The notes: generated from the sequence alone by a model not told the origin. 64,000 bases of DNA from Leptolyngbya sp. SIOISBB (GCA_010671905.1 JAAHII010000001.1:4526001-4590000), one strand, 5' to 3'. Positions 35,180 through 44,291 are shown, counted from the stretch's first letter. A program made the numbers and translations.

Positions 35180-38100
35180 ATGGAGCGTCCTAAATCGTCT
35201 AGCAATCCGGAACAACTGTCATTGCTCGACACCCAAAACGAAGATTCCGAATTTGAAGCGCTTGATGACTCCTGGCTTGAAGGCGACTTTGGGCTCGACG
35301 AAGAGAGCGACAGAACGGTAGAACCCGCTGCCCGCGAACTCCTCACCCTCAAGCTTTTGCGGGAAGCCATTCAGGCCCAAAATCCTGACGATGTCGTCAT
35401 GCAAGATTTTGCGGAAATAGTGTTGCCCAATCTGCTGAAGTACACCATTGGCGTCACCGCGAAAGGAGGCAAATTTTTCGCTGAGTACCTGGATCGCGTG
35501 GTGAATCCCCAGCGTATTGCCGCAGGCAAAGATCCCATTCGTCGCGACAACGCGGCTGATCAGTCTCTCAATACGCACTTACTCAATGGGTTGTTCCCAG
35601 CCAATTTAATCGAGCGGCGGCTTCAAAAGCTGAATACTACTGTTAGGCGTGAGGTAAAGGAACGAGAACGCCGTCTAGCAATCGCAGGCTTTGTTCTACA
35701 TGACTTTGAAAAATTTGATTATCGCCGGATTCCTAATAGTCCTGAGTATCTGATTTGCCATGCCCAAGACCTCAGCTTTAACCTCCGACAATTATCAGAT
35801 GACGATGACTCTGAGCTGAACCGCCTTTTTGCCTCAACTGTTGAATATAACCGAGGACTCTTCGATTTATTAGTTCCAGCACTTGGATTAGATCATTTTC
35901 TGTCTAAAGACAAGCCAAAGGAATGGCTTACTTATCGTGATGATCTGCTGTATATCGCCTGTAATGCTCAACGTAAAAAGGATACAAATTTGAATTTAGG
36001 TGTTGGAGGGTTGCAGCCAGAACTCCGGGACAGGAAGCTGAACTGCCTCGCTGACTTGGCTTGCTTATCTGATCGGCTGTCCTCAATTATTAAACACCCT
36101 CAGGATGCAGAAGCTTATGGTCTTTACGAAATCATCCATAAGTTAAGTGATGGGCAGCTCCAATTCACCTATCACGCTATTTCTGAAAACCGAGGGGTAT
36201 TAACTAACGTCGTCAATAATGCCCTGATGGATGCCTATGCAAGCTTGAATGATGACCTCGAAAATCCGAATTACACGACCTTACTCTACTTACCGACGGG
36301 AGCTATTTATTTAGCCCATCGAGATGCCCCGCCAATTTCTTCAGATGATCTGCCTAACCGGGTTGTAGATGGCATCAAAGCCTTGTGTGCCGGACAGTTG
36401 AGCTTGCGCCAGACAGGGTTTGGGCGCGATGGCAAAGGTATGAAGTATGCCGACTATTACAATCTGTTTTTTTGACGATCCAGGGTTAATGCAGGTAGCT
36501 TTAGATGCCACGCTTCGCATTTTGAATCCCAATAAAGGGTCAGTAGCCACCAAGCGCAGCGAAAACTTAATTGCCTTTCAACAGCGAGGCGTTCTTTCAG
36601 CCGATTACGATTTCTCATTCAGTGATGACATTCGCATTGACCAGCTAGCCGAATTTGGTGACCTGATCAGCCGAAAAATCTGGGGCGAACGGGTTAAACA
36701 ACTGGAAACCGTCATTAAGGAACGCACCAAGGCTCGTAAAAAGAATAAGGCTTTACCCAAACTGCCGGAAATTCCACCGGAGATCCAACTAGAGCGCATC
36801 ATTCATAAAGTGGCTGAATTTTGGCAGCTTTCCGAAGATTCGTCCCAGATTCGAGACATTCAACGCATTAACGAAAAGCTGAAAGAGCTCAAACTGAAGG
36901 GCAATTCTGGCGGTGTGCCTTATGAGTGGTATTTCCTAGCGGCTAAGTTTCTAGAAAAGAATCCCGGCATTGAAGATTTGCGCGAAACCTGTCGCGACAT
37001 GATTACCTACATCACTCAATTAACTCAACCCGTCATCGCTAAATACCAAATTTCTGACGGCTGGGATGATGTGCGCGATTGGGTCAGCAAAGTTGTGATG
37101 CTGCCAGGGCAATCGCAAGAATCTTCAACCGCAGAACAAGTAAACGTTTTCTTGCAAGAACTGGCCTACTACAACGCGGCTAAAAAAACCGGGTCGGGGA
37201 CGACAGATGATTTGCTCCATCTCCCATTCGCCCTACTCAGTCAATGAGCAGATGGAATCGGCAGTGCTGTTTACACCCCAGGTCTATACCAACAAACAAC
37301 ATTTGGGAGGCTCTAACGCCAAACGCAATATCTCCAGCATTGCGGGCATTGAGATGATGTTGCGGCAAATTTTAATGAACCAGACGCAGGCAGTCGGCAA
37401 ACGGTTTGAGGATGGCAAATATCGCTACCTCTACTTCTATCCAACTTACTACTTCACCCCAGAGACCAATTCGTTTCTGCATCGGGCCTACAGCAACATT
37501 GCCCAAACCCGCTTTGATACGAGCATTCGGAACCACTTCATTAACAAGCAGCTAGAAGCCGACTTTAGCCGCGAAAAGTACCAGACCGTTGATGCGTTTC
37601 TGATGGATGAAGACCTAGCTCAGAGGAAGCAATTGCCAGGTGACGACCCAAATTTCAAGCGCGATCGCACCTTCAAACTCTCTTATCCCCAAGACAAACC
37701 ACTGACCTTCTATTTCATGGCTCTGCCCCCAGGGCGAGACAGCACCGATACCGAATCTTGGGTGATGCCAAGTTGGCTAGCCTTTGCCTTTCCGATGATT
37801 CTAGATGTCAAAACGGTCGTGTCTGAATCACCGATTCCTCCCTTTACCGACGGGGCTGAATTTGAGGAAAGTGTGTTTCTTGATAGTGCCCCCCATGCCT
37901 TCCGAACTCTGGTTGGTCAAGACCGTTTTCGGCTCGACTACATCTTAGAAGGCTGGACAGATGCAAGTGATATTCAACGCCCTGCGCCCCTCAATACACT
38001 GACTGCCGCCTACGCCATCCACATGGATGTCAACGCCAAGCAGGGCAAAGGCGGCTATGACGCCAACTGGGGGCGCTTTACGGAGCTGGCAAAAGACATC

Positions 38101-38724
38101 GAAACCAGCCCGCTCTACGTCTTTTCCTATCTAGCGAAGTGGAGCCGAGGCCAAAAGGCCGACGCCCCTAATCCGCAGAAAATCAGGCTCTACGCCCACC
38201 ACTTTTATGCCTGTTTTGACCCCTATGCCACCTACGACTTTGATGAGGAGAAATGGAACGTGACCCCAGAATCAGCTCTGAACCACCCCAAACAGCTAAC
38301 GAAACTGTATCGCGAGTTCTATCGGGCAAACAAACGCTACAACGCTAAAGCCAACGCGGTTTTGAAGCCCATCGACATTGCTGCTGACACCATTCTCAAG
38401 GCCGAATCCAGCATGTTTCATGACGAAGCTTTGATTACGGTTGTAGCCGCTGAAGTCTTCAAGCTGATGGATCGGGTGCATAATTCCACCGCTGAAGGCC
38501 GTTGGGTGGTCAGCGATCGCGAGAAGGAACGTCAACGGGTACTCGACTTTGCTCGTTATTTCGTGGTTGACGTCTTCGAGCAAGCCTTTGCGGGCGATCG
38601 CGCCCGCTTGGCAGGTCGTCAACTCAATCTCATTCGCGATACCTGTGAATTTCTCTACCGCCTAGAGCAAGACAAAGAGAACCAGGCACAACGAGACGCC
38701 AACACAGATAACCCAACCCCGTAG
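35180..38724 (+). pseudogene. cas10d: Type I-D Cas10d (Csc3), broken into three frames
   Basis: ATG 35180 (MERPKSSSNPEQL) follows AGGAGA by a good RBS spacing. Frame one (to 36475) has the N-terminal HD nuclease region (VLHDFEKFDYR, His-Asp) and ends NLFF-TGA at a T7 run (36467-36473). The +1 frame continues DDPGLMQVALDATLRILNPNKG to 37247. Near 37205-37245 a second +1 step leads to ICSISHSPYSVNEQMESAVLFTPQVYTNKQ (in pieces) and on to 38724. Together they make about 1,170 aa, the size class of Csc3, the large subunit of the I-D Cascade that also provides the HD nuclease. The first break reads UUU-UUU-UGA-C, which resembles the RF2-type +1 shift site, but no upstream Shine-Dalgarno-like stimulator is visible. 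The stop codon at 38722-38724 lies within a GTAGGGGCG repeat. Either the gene is damaged, or the sequence is in error, or it is recoded. Confidence 0.85.
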
Positions 38725-38847
38725 GGGCGAGGTCACCTCGCCCAATGCACCTCGCCCAATGCAGCATTCGTGGCTCAAAACGCCATGGTTCTATAAGACG
38801 GAGACCTTCCCCCTGGCGCATCTTGGGCGCGGAGATCGTGCCCCTAC
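38721..38847. repeat. GTAGGGGCG palindromic repeat element, copy 2
   Basis: It begins GTAGGGGCGAGGTCACCTCG (38721) and ends GCCCCTAC (38847), with an inner tandem CACCTCGCCCAATGCA duplicated once. The end 8-mers are inverted copies, as in the element at 33899-33973. Its first bases supply the TAG stop of cas10d, so the insertion has reshaped the 3' end of that gene. It occupies most of the gap before csc2. Confidence 0.6.
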
Positions 38848-38887
38848 CCAACCGATAATTCCATCAATTAATTTTTGGAGAAAACCT

Positions 38888-39898
38888 ATGACTTTGCTAA
38901 AGAGTATCGATGCCAACTTCTTTCACGCTGAAATCCCTTACAAGCCCATGGGAAAATATGCCCATTTCCTAACGTTGCGGGTTACTGAGTCTTATCCACT
39001 CTTTCAGACGGATGGTGAGCTGAATAAGGCGCGAGTACGAGCGGGTGTCGAAGACAACAACACGATTAGTCGCTTATCCATGTTCAAGCGCAAGCAATCC
39101 ACTCCAGAGCGGTTGGTTGGGCGAGAACTGCTTCGTACTTATGATTTCGTGAAACCAGAAGAATGTGAGTACAACGTCGAGTTTGGCATGGATAATCCCG
39201 ATTGCATCATTTATGGGTTTGCGATCGGGGACTCGGGTTCGGAAAAATCCAAGGTGGTTGTGGATACAGCGTTCTCCATCACCGCTTTCGATGAATCCCA
39301 CGAAACGTTTACCCTGAACGCGCCCTATGAAAGCGGCACCATGGCCTCTAAGGGCGAGAAGGGCTCCAAACCAGGCGAAGTAACCAGCCGTATTAACCAG
39401 CAGGATCATATCCGTCCCCAGGTCTTCTTTCCCAGCATCGTGACCCTGAAAGACCCTACCGAAGCCAGTTTCCTTTACGTCTTCAACAATATTCTGAGAA
39501 CTCGCCACTACGGTGCCCAAACCACCCGCACCGGTCGAGTCCGCAACGAGCTAATCGGCGTGGTGTTTGCTGATGGTGAAATTGTCAGCAACCTGCGCTG
39601 GACCCAAGCCATCTACGACCAGATGAAAACGGATGGCACTCTCAAAGCGCCTGATCCTCTCGATGAGGATGATGTCGCTCAAGCGGCCAAAGCTGCGATT
39701 CAATTCCTTATGGGTGAGGAATTCATCGTGCATACCGATTTCATTGGCGATGACTTCCAGCCCCTAATCACAGAAGTGAAAACCTTAACAGCCAGCGAAG
39801 AGGGAGTTCGTGCAATCCTCAACCAAGCGGATCAAGAGGCCAAAGCCTACGCGGAAAAGCATATTGGCAAGAAAAAAGCCACTAGCGCGAGGTCATAG
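38888..39898 (+). CDS. csc2: Type I-D Cas7 backbone subunit Csc2
   Basis: 336 aa from ATG 38888 (MTLLKSIDANFFHAEIPYKPMGKY), preceded by TTTTTGGAGAAAACC with GGAG at a suitable distance; an upstream open stretch back to 38759 is repeat sequence. Family features include SRLSMFKRKQSTPERLVGRELLR, PDCIIYGFAIGDSG, a Lys/Gly-rich loop (ASKGEKGSKPGEVTSRINQQDHIRPQVFFPSIV in pieces) and LRTRHYGAQTTRTGRVRNELIG. Csc2 polymerises along the crRNA to form the backbone of the I-D Cascade. The gene ends 2 bp before csc1. Confidence 0.93.
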   Translation: MTLLKSIDANFFHAEIPYKPMGKYAHFLTLRVTESYPLFQTDGELNKARVRAGVEDNNTISRLSMFKRKQSTPERLVGRELLRTYDFVKPEECEYNVEFGMDNPDCIIYGFAIGDSGSEKSKVVVDTAFSITAFDESHETFTLNAPYESGTMASKGEKGSKPGEVTSRINQQDHIRPQVFFPSIVTLKDPTEASFLYVFNNILRTRHYGAQTTRTGRVRNELIGVVFADGEIVSNLRWTQAIYDQMKTDGTLKAPDPLDEDDVAQAAKAAIQFLMGEEFIVHTDFIGDDFQPLITEVKTLTASEEGVRAILNQADQEAKAYAEKHIGKKKATSARS

Positions 39899-39900
39899 CT

Positions 39901-40614
39901 ATGACCCATGTCTATCGGTGCACCTTAGAACTGCACGACAGTCTTTACTATGCCACGCGGGAAATCGGGCGGCTTTACGAAACCGAGCCCGTGCTACACA
40001 ACTACGCTCTCTGCTACGCTTTAGGCTTAGTTGATAGTGCAAAGCACGCTACCACCGTCCCAGAAGACAGCAGTTATCGATATTTCTGCCCTGAACAGGT
40101 GCCCATGTATGAGGCCCATCTGACGCCGCTCAATCAGCAGGGCATCTACGTTACTCCCGCTAGGGCCGTGCGTCATGCTGCAGTGCTCAACACCTGGAAA
40201 TATGCAGACAACCGCTACCACGTTGAGATGCAAAAAACTCAAAAGAATATCCCCAGCTTTGGTCGAGCGAAGGAAATTGCCCCTGAGAGTCAATTTGAGT
40301 TTTTTGTCATTTCCCAGCGGCCTCTGACCTTTCCCCGTTGGATTCGGTTGGGCAAGTGGATGAGTAAGGCTGAAGTGATGACGAAGGAACTATCAACTCC
40401 TAAACAGCATTCGGCCAGAGAGTTTACCTTTCCGTACCCGCTGAACCCGCTGGACGTGATGTTTACCAATCAAGTTGTCAGCTACGACACTATCAACATG
40501 CCCCCCGTTAGCCTCATTCGCAACGTACGAATGGTCGGTGAGTTCTACTCATTCGCAGGATTGAGTGAGCCCCTAAAACTGCCCGTAAACATGGAATATC
40601 GATTTAGCAACTAA
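39901..40614 (+). CDS. csc1: Type I-D Cas5 subunit Csc1
   Basis: 237 aa, MTHVYRCTLELHDSLYYATREIGRLYETEPVLHNYAL (in pieces), with the RAMP pattern of Csc1, including GIYVTPARAVRHAAVLNTWKY, FEFFVISQRPLTFPRWIRLGKW and the closing NMPPVSLIRNVRMVGEFY. Csc1 binds the 5' handle of the crRNA and takes part in PAM recognition together with Cas10d. It starts 2 bp after csc2, so the two are co-translated. It is followed by a heptamer-repeat tract. Confidence 0.92.
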   Translation: MTHVYRCTLELHDSLYYATREIGRLYETEPVLHNYALCYALGLVDSAKHATTVPEDSSYRYFCPEQVPMYEAHLTPLNQQGIYVTPARAVRHAAVLNTWKYADNRYHVEMQKTQKNIPSFGRAKEIAPESQFEFFVISQRPLTFPRWIRLGKWMSKAEVMTKELSTPKQHSAREFTFPYPLNPLDVMFTNQVVSYDTINMPPVSLIRNVRMVGEFYSFAGLSEPLKLPVNMEYRFSN

Positions 40615-40616
40615 AT

Positions 40617-40709
40617 AAGTTTTGAGTTTTGAAGTTTGAATTTTGAATTGAAAAATTATTCAAAACTAAGAACTCAAAACTCAAAACTAAGAACTCAAAA
40701 TTCAAAACT
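40617..40709. repeat. AAAACTC/TTTTGAG heptamer tract after csc1
   Basis: A left half of TTTTGAG-type units and a right half of CTCAAAA-type units, with a short AATTATT-like centre, so the tract can fold into a long hairpin. The units are seven bases and of the same type as in the tracts near 41.2, 41.47, 42.15, 42.58, 43.25 and 44.4 kb. It lies between the convergent csc1 and the antisense gene and could also serve as a bidirectional transcription barrier. Confidence 0.6.
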
Positions 40710-40712
40710 CCC

Positions 40713-41117
40713 CTACTTCCCAAACCCCTTACGCTTTGTCTTACGCTTCTGAGCTGGTTGCTGCGCCAGCAACTCCGCCGCAAAGCCCTTTTGATTCTGC
40801 AACATTAACTTCCGAGTTCTTGCTCGCTGATAGGCCTGCACCGCTGCCGCCAACTCATGTTCCGGATCAAACATCACGTGGGTCAACGACGTGGAATACA
40901 CCGCTTTTGAACTATCGCCACTAGGAATCAGGTTGAGCATGATGCCGCCCTCATCCCCGAGATACAGAACTGTATCGACCTCCAACCAAGTTGTGGTTGA
41001 AATCGGCTCATCCTTCATCGCCTTGAGTAATTGCTTTCCGGGGCGCACGCGAAACGGGAGTGCGGCCTCCAGCTTGTTTTTGAGGGCGATCGCCTGTCCG
41101 TAATGATCAATCTGCAT
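40713..41117 (-). CDS. Unrecognised 134-aa protein, antisense within the cas operon
   Basis: From ATG at 41115-41117 (MQIDHYGQAIALKNKLEAALPF) to 40713; an upstream start at 41150 is possible but its added residues overlap the 5' flank. The composition is that of a folded soluble protein (WLEVDTVLYLGDEGGIMLNLIPSG, SLTHVMFDPEHELAAAVQAYQRARTRKLMLQ in pieces) with a very basic Lys/Arg-rich C-terminal tail (KRKTKRKGFGK), suggesting nucleic-acid binding. It lies between csc1 and cas6, on the opposite strand, so it is not part of the cas mRNA. I do not know the family. It could be a passenger, or a factor linked to the CRISPR locus. Confidence 0.65.
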   Translation of the reverse strand: MQIDHYGQAIALKNKLEAALPFRVRPGKQLLKAMKDEPISTTTWLEVDTVLYLGDEGGIMLNLIPSGDSSKAVYSTSLTHVMFDPEHELAAAVQAYQRARTRKLMLQNQKGFAAELLAQQPAQKRKTKRKGFGK

Positions 41118-41180
41118 CCCAAAGCCCCTTTTTCTGCCTGCACAACCCAAGTCTTGAATATTCTCCTGAAACTATCAGCC

Positions 41181-41205
41181 CTCAAATTCAAAACTCAAAA
41201 TTCAA
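41181..41205. repeat. Short AATTCAAAACTCAAAA heptamer tract before cas6
   Basis: About three and a half seven-base units of the AAAACTC/AATTCAA type, in the 110-bp gap between the divergent antisense gene and cas6. It lies 23 bp upstream of the cas6 start, so it could influence its translation or promoter. Confidence 0.55.
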
Positions 41206-41227
41206 CCTTAAAAATTCAGCAATTATC

Positions 41228-42142
41228 ATGCCACACAGCCTTGTCCTCAACCTCTTGCCCGAATCCCCCATCCCGCCCGGTTTCACCTCTGGTAAGCACC
41301 TCCATGCCCTGTTCCTCAGCTTGGTCAGCTCCGTCGATGCGGAAATGGGCGATCGCTTCCATGCCAACCAGGGCAACAAATCCTTTACCCTCAGCCCCCT
41401 GCAGATAGTTAAACGTTCTAAATTCTCAGCTTTAAATTCAGAGCAAAACCGCCCAGCTCAAAATTCAAAATTCAAAACTCAAAACTCCAATACTCTTCGC
41501 TGGAGCTACCGTCAGCCCATCGCCCCTAACACGCCCTGCTGGTGGCGCATCTCCTTGCTCGACGATCGCCTCTTTAGCCGTCTCAATCGACTTTGGCTCA
41601 ACCTCAATCCCGATCAGCCTTGGCACCTAGGCCCCGCCGACCTGCACATTACTAGCATCCTGGGAACGCCCCAAAGTACCCAACCCTGGGCCAACTTCTG
41701 CAACTATCAGCAGCTCTATGAGCAGGCGTCAGACCAGAAACGCAAACTAACGCTCCAGTTTTATACCCCGACGGCCTTCCGTCAGCGTAAGTATGATTCG
41801 GCTCTACCAACGCCGGATCTTGTCTTTGGCAGTTTGCTGCGGCGCTGGAACCACCATAGCGGTCTGGAATTTCCCCCCGATATCCTAGAAACCATTCAAC
41901 CCAGCTATTTTGATATCCGCACGGAAGTTGCGATTGATCCGCGTAGTCAGTTTCAGCATACGGGTGCCACAACCAGTCCCTGCAATCAGTTCACGGGGTG
42001 CGTCGGCAAGGTCACTTATCGCGTCTTCGGTGACGTCGATGCTTTGACGCTGAAACAGCTCAATACTCTCGCTGACTTCGCCCTTTACGCGGGCGTAGGC
42101 AGGAAGGCCACGATGGGCATGGGAATGGTGAGAAGAGTTTAG
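41228..42142 (+). CDS. cas6: CRISPR pre-crRNA endoribonuclease Cas6 with heptamer-repeat insertion
   Basis: 304 aa, MPHSLVLNLLPESPIPPGFTSGKHLHALFLSLV (in pieces), with the RAMP fold features of Cas6: His near residue 26 in GKHLHALFL, TLQFYTPTAFRQ, LVFGSLLRRWNHHSG, and the C-terminal G-rich loop DFALYAGVGRKATMGMGMVRR. It cuts the repeat RNA to give crRNAs. Residues about 66-89 (LNSEQNRPAQNSKFKTQNSN) are low-complexity and are encoded by a heptamer tract at 41457-41488, which appears to have inserted in frame. Whether it disturbs folding is not known; the region is likely a surface loop. Confidence 0.9.
   Translation: MPHSLVLNLLPESPIPPGFTSGKHLHALFLSLVSSVDAEMGDRFHANQGNKSFTLSPLQIVKRSKFSALNSEQNRPAQNSKFKTQNSNTLRWSYRQPIAPNTPCWWRISLLDDRLFSRLNRLWLNLNPDQPWHLGPADLHITSILGTPQSTQPWANFCNYQQLYEQASDQKRKLTLQFYTPTAFRQRKYDSALPTPDLVFGSLLRRWNHHSGLEFPPDILETIQPSYFDIRTEVAIDPRSQFQHTGATTSPCNQFTGCVGKVTYRVFGDVDALTLKQLNTLADFALYAGVGRKATMGMGMVRRV
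41457..41488. repeat. Heptamer tract inside the cas6 coding sequence
   Basis: CTCAAAATTCAAAATTCAAA followed by ACTCAAAACTCC: the same units as in the intergenic tracts of this locus. Here it is translated as QNSKFKTQNSN. It keeps the reading frame open. Confidence 0.65.
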
Positions 42143-42179
42143 TTTTGAGTTTTGAATGTTGAGTTTTGAGTTTTGAGTT
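42141..42179. repeat. TTTTGAG heptamer tract after cas6
   Basis: Five units close to GTTTTGA starting at the cas6 stop and ending at the stop of the antisense four-helix-bundle gene. It is the opposite orientation to the tract before cas6. Confidence 0.55.
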
Positions 42180-42525
42180 AAGAGGTGGTTTTTGTGGTTT
42201 TTACAATTGCGGTCAAGATTCGGATAATTTCATCAATTTGAGTAATTTCAGAATTGAGATTAACCGTTACCAGATCTGATTCTTGAATCAATCTTAACCA
42301 ATATTTAGTCTCTCTTGCCTCTTTAGAAGCAATTGACATTTTTGATAGGAAATCCCGACGACTTTGAGCAGCAGTTGCTTCCTCAACATTAGCCCCAATA
42401 CTCGTCCCGCTTCGTAGTAATTGCTTTGATAGCACAAACTCTTTTTGTGCTATCAACCTCTTGTATAGAGCAATGACATTCAGTGCAAACTGAAAACTTT
42501 TCCCTTGAATAATACTCTCAGCCAT
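42178..42525 (-). CDS. Four-helix-bundle protein (S23/23S rRNA intervening-sequence family)
   Basis: 115 aa from ATG at 42523-42525 (MAESIIQGKSFQFALNVIALYKRL). Matches to the family are LIAQKEFVLSKQLLRSGTSIGANVEEATAAQSRRDFLSKMSIASKEARETKYWLRLI (in pieces), the four-helix bundle first found in 23S rRNA intervening sequences and widely scattered in cyanobacteria. An upstream start at 42573 would run into flanking repeats. It is antisense between cas6 and cas4 and bracketed by heptamer tracts on both sides (42141-42179, 42569-42598), so it may have moved together with them. Its cellular role is unknown. Confidence 0.85.
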   Translation of the reverse strand: MAESIIQGKSFQFALNVIALYKRLIAQKEFVLSKQLLRSGTSIGANVEEATAAQSRRDFLSKMSIASKEARETKYWLRLIQESDLVTVNLNSEITQIDEIIRILTAIVKTTKTTS

Positions 42526-42568
42526 CACCCAACATCCTATACCCAAAACTCTTATCCAGACTTCCCTC

Positions 42569-42598
42569 CTCAAAACTCAAAATTCAAAATTCAAAACT
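42569..42598. repeat. AAAACTC/AATTCAA heptamer tract before cas4
   Basis: About four units (CTCAAAACTCAAAATTCAAA then ATTCAAAACT) ending directly at the cas4 ATG (42599). There is no room for a conventional RBS between tract and start, so cas4 translation may depend on the A-rich repeat itself. Confidence 0.55.
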
Positions 42599-43189
42599 AT
42601 GTTTGAAGACTACATCCCCATCGCCGCCCTCAACCAATATGCCTACTGCCCGCACCGCTGCTGGCGCATGTTCTGTGCTGGAGAGTTCATCGACAATCAA
42701 TACACCTTAGAGGGCACTGGCCTGCACGATCGCGTTCACACCCTCGGCAGCAACCATCGCGACGATACCTGGCAAGTGCGTGCTGTCTGGCTTAAGAGCG
42801 ATCGCTATGGCCTCATCGGTAAGTCTGACCTGATTGAAGAAACGGACGGGCAGCTCTACCCGGTGGAATACAAGCGCGGCCATCGCGGCGAGTTTGATAA
42901 CGATGAGTTGCAAGTCTGTGCCCAAGCTCTTTGCCTGGAAGACATGACCGGAAGGCCCGTGACGCAAGGTTTCCTCTACTATGCCCAGTCTCACCAGCGA
43001 CAGTCGGTTGAGCTGACTCCCGAGTTGCGGGACGACGCGATCGCCACCATCGCCGCAGTCCGGACCCTGCTCCACACTGGACAGATGCCCCAACCCAAAT
43101 ACACCAAACGCTGTCGGGGTTGCAGCCTCTACAGTCGGTGCCTACCGCAAGCGGCGAAGAAAGTCAGTCGTTATCAGGAAAAGTTTTGA
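42599..43189 (+). CDS. cas4: CRISPR adaptation exonuclease Cas4
   Basis: 196 aa. The iron-sulfur ligands are Cys in QYAYCPHRCWRMF (one near residue 18) and the C-terminal CRGCSLYSRC. The RecB-like nuclease core is IGKSDLIEE (Asp), LYPVEYKRGHRG (Glu and Lys of the ExK motif) and QVCAQALCLEDM (QxxxY-like). Cas4 trims prespacers and helps select PAM-correct ones for Cas1-Cas2. It is part of the adaptation module that closes the operon. The cas4-cas1 gap holds another heptamer tract. Confidence 0.93.
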   Translation: MFEDYIPIAALNQYAYCPHRCWRMFCAGEFIDNQYTLEGTGLHDRVHTLGSNHRDDTWQVRAVWLKSDRYGLIGKSDLIEETDGQLYPVEYKRGHRGEFDNDELQVCAQALCLEDMTGRPVTQGFLYYAQSHQRQSVELTPELRDDAIATIAAVRTLLHTGQMPQPKYTKRCRGCSLYSRCLPQAAKKVSRYQEKF

Positions 43190-43233
43190 GGGTTGAATTT
43201 TTAATCTTCAGTGAAAACTCGTAGCCCTCTCTA

Positions 43234-43266
43234 ACTCAAAATTCAGAACTCAAAACTCAAAATTAA
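43234..43266. repeat. Heptamer tract between cas4 and cas1
   Basis: AACTCAAAATTCAGAACTCA then AAACTCAAAATTA; about four and a half seven-base units, 24 bp upstream of the cas1 start. A weaker TTTTGAGGGTTGAATTTTTA version in the opposite orientation lies at the cas4 stop. Confidence 0.55.
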
Positions 43267-43289
43267 ACCCAAGCATCAAGGAGCAAACA

Positions 43290-44291
43290 ATGGGAACTGT
43301 ATATATCTCCACTGACGATGCCTTTATTGGCAAAACCGATGAACGGCTACGGGTTCGTGCCCAAAAGGAAACGCTGCTCGATGTGCCCCTCATCAAGGTG
43401 GACGGCGTCGTGGTGCTGGGGCGAGCAACGGTATCACCAGCAGCGCTCATTGAGCTACTGGAACGCAAAATCCCCCTCAGCTTTATGACTGGGACAGGAC
43501 GATTTCTCGGACGGCTAGAGCCAGAGTTGAACAAAAACATCTTTGTGCGATCGGCGCAGTGGGCGGCAGCGGGGGAAACTCCGCGATCGCTCCATGTGGT
43601 GCAGGGTTTCATTCGCGGCAAGCTCAAAAACTATCGTACCCTGCTGCTCCGGGCGCAGCGGGAAGGCATCGCTGGCCTAGAATCTGGCATCACGCGGTTG
43701 GAGCAAGCGCTTCAGCCCCTCAACCAGACCGCCATCATTGACGCCCTCCGAGGACTAGAAGGGGCAGGGAGTGCCGCCTATTTCACCCACTTTGGCCAGC
43801 TGATTCGCAATCCTGATTTCACCTTCACTACCCGTAATCGTCGCCCGCCCACTGACCCGGTGAATGCGTTACTCAGCTTTGGCTATGCGCTCTTGTTGCA
43901 TGACCTCCAAGGCGCGATCAATATCGTCGGCTTTGATCCTTATCTGGGCTATCTTCACACCCAGCGCTATGGTCGCCCCTCTCTAGCGCTGGACTTGATG
44001 GAAGAGTTTCGTCCCCTCGTTGTTGATGCCATGGTGTTGGCGGCCATTAACCGCAGAGCTTTGACTCCAGAAGATTTTGCCGATGAGCCGGTCAGCCATG
44101 CGGTATCCCTCACGGATGATGGACGACGCCAGTTCCTTCGGCTCTATGAGCAAAAGAAGCAATCGAAGTTTAAGCACCCGGTGATGGGGCGGCAATGTAC
44201 CTACCAAGAAGCATTTGAAATCCAAACCCGGCTGCTGGCGAAATATCTGATGGGCGAAACCGAGCAGTATCCACCCCTAATTCTCAAGTGA
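43290..44291 (+). CDS. cas1: CRISPR integrase Cas1
   Basis: 333 aa beginning MGTVYISTDDAFIGKTDERL, preceded by AAGGAG 9 bases before the ATG. The metal-binding residues are seen as Glu in LRGLEGAGSAAYF (about 156), His in GYLHTQRYGRPSLALDL (about 223) and Asp/Glu in LALDLMEEFRPLVVDAMVL. Cas1 with Cas2 integrates new spacers at the leader end. Length and motifs are those of a complete, active-looking protein. It lies between cas4 and cas2 as in other I-D loci. Confidence 0.95.
   Translation: MGTVYISTDDAFIGKTDERLRVRAQKETLLDVPLIKVDGVVVLGRATVSPAALIELLERKIPLSFMTGTGRFLGRLEPELNKNIFVRSAQWAAAGETPRSLHVVQGFIRGKLKNYRTLLLRAQREGIAGLESGITRLEQALQPLNQTAIIDALRGLEGAGSAAYFTHFGQLIRNPDFTFTTRNRRPPTDPVNALLSFGYALLLHDLQGAINIVGFDPYLGYLHTQRYGRPSLALDLMEEFRPLVVDAMVLAAINRRALTPEDFADEPVSHAVSLTDDGRRQFLRLYEQKKQSKFKHPVMGRQCTYQEAFEIQTRLLAKYLMGETEQYPPLILK

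Noticed and set aside
38759-38887. N-terminal extension of csc2 by 43 residues
   Set aside because: The extension is encoded by the GTAGGGGCG repeat; the ATG at 38888 has an RBS and starts the family pattern.
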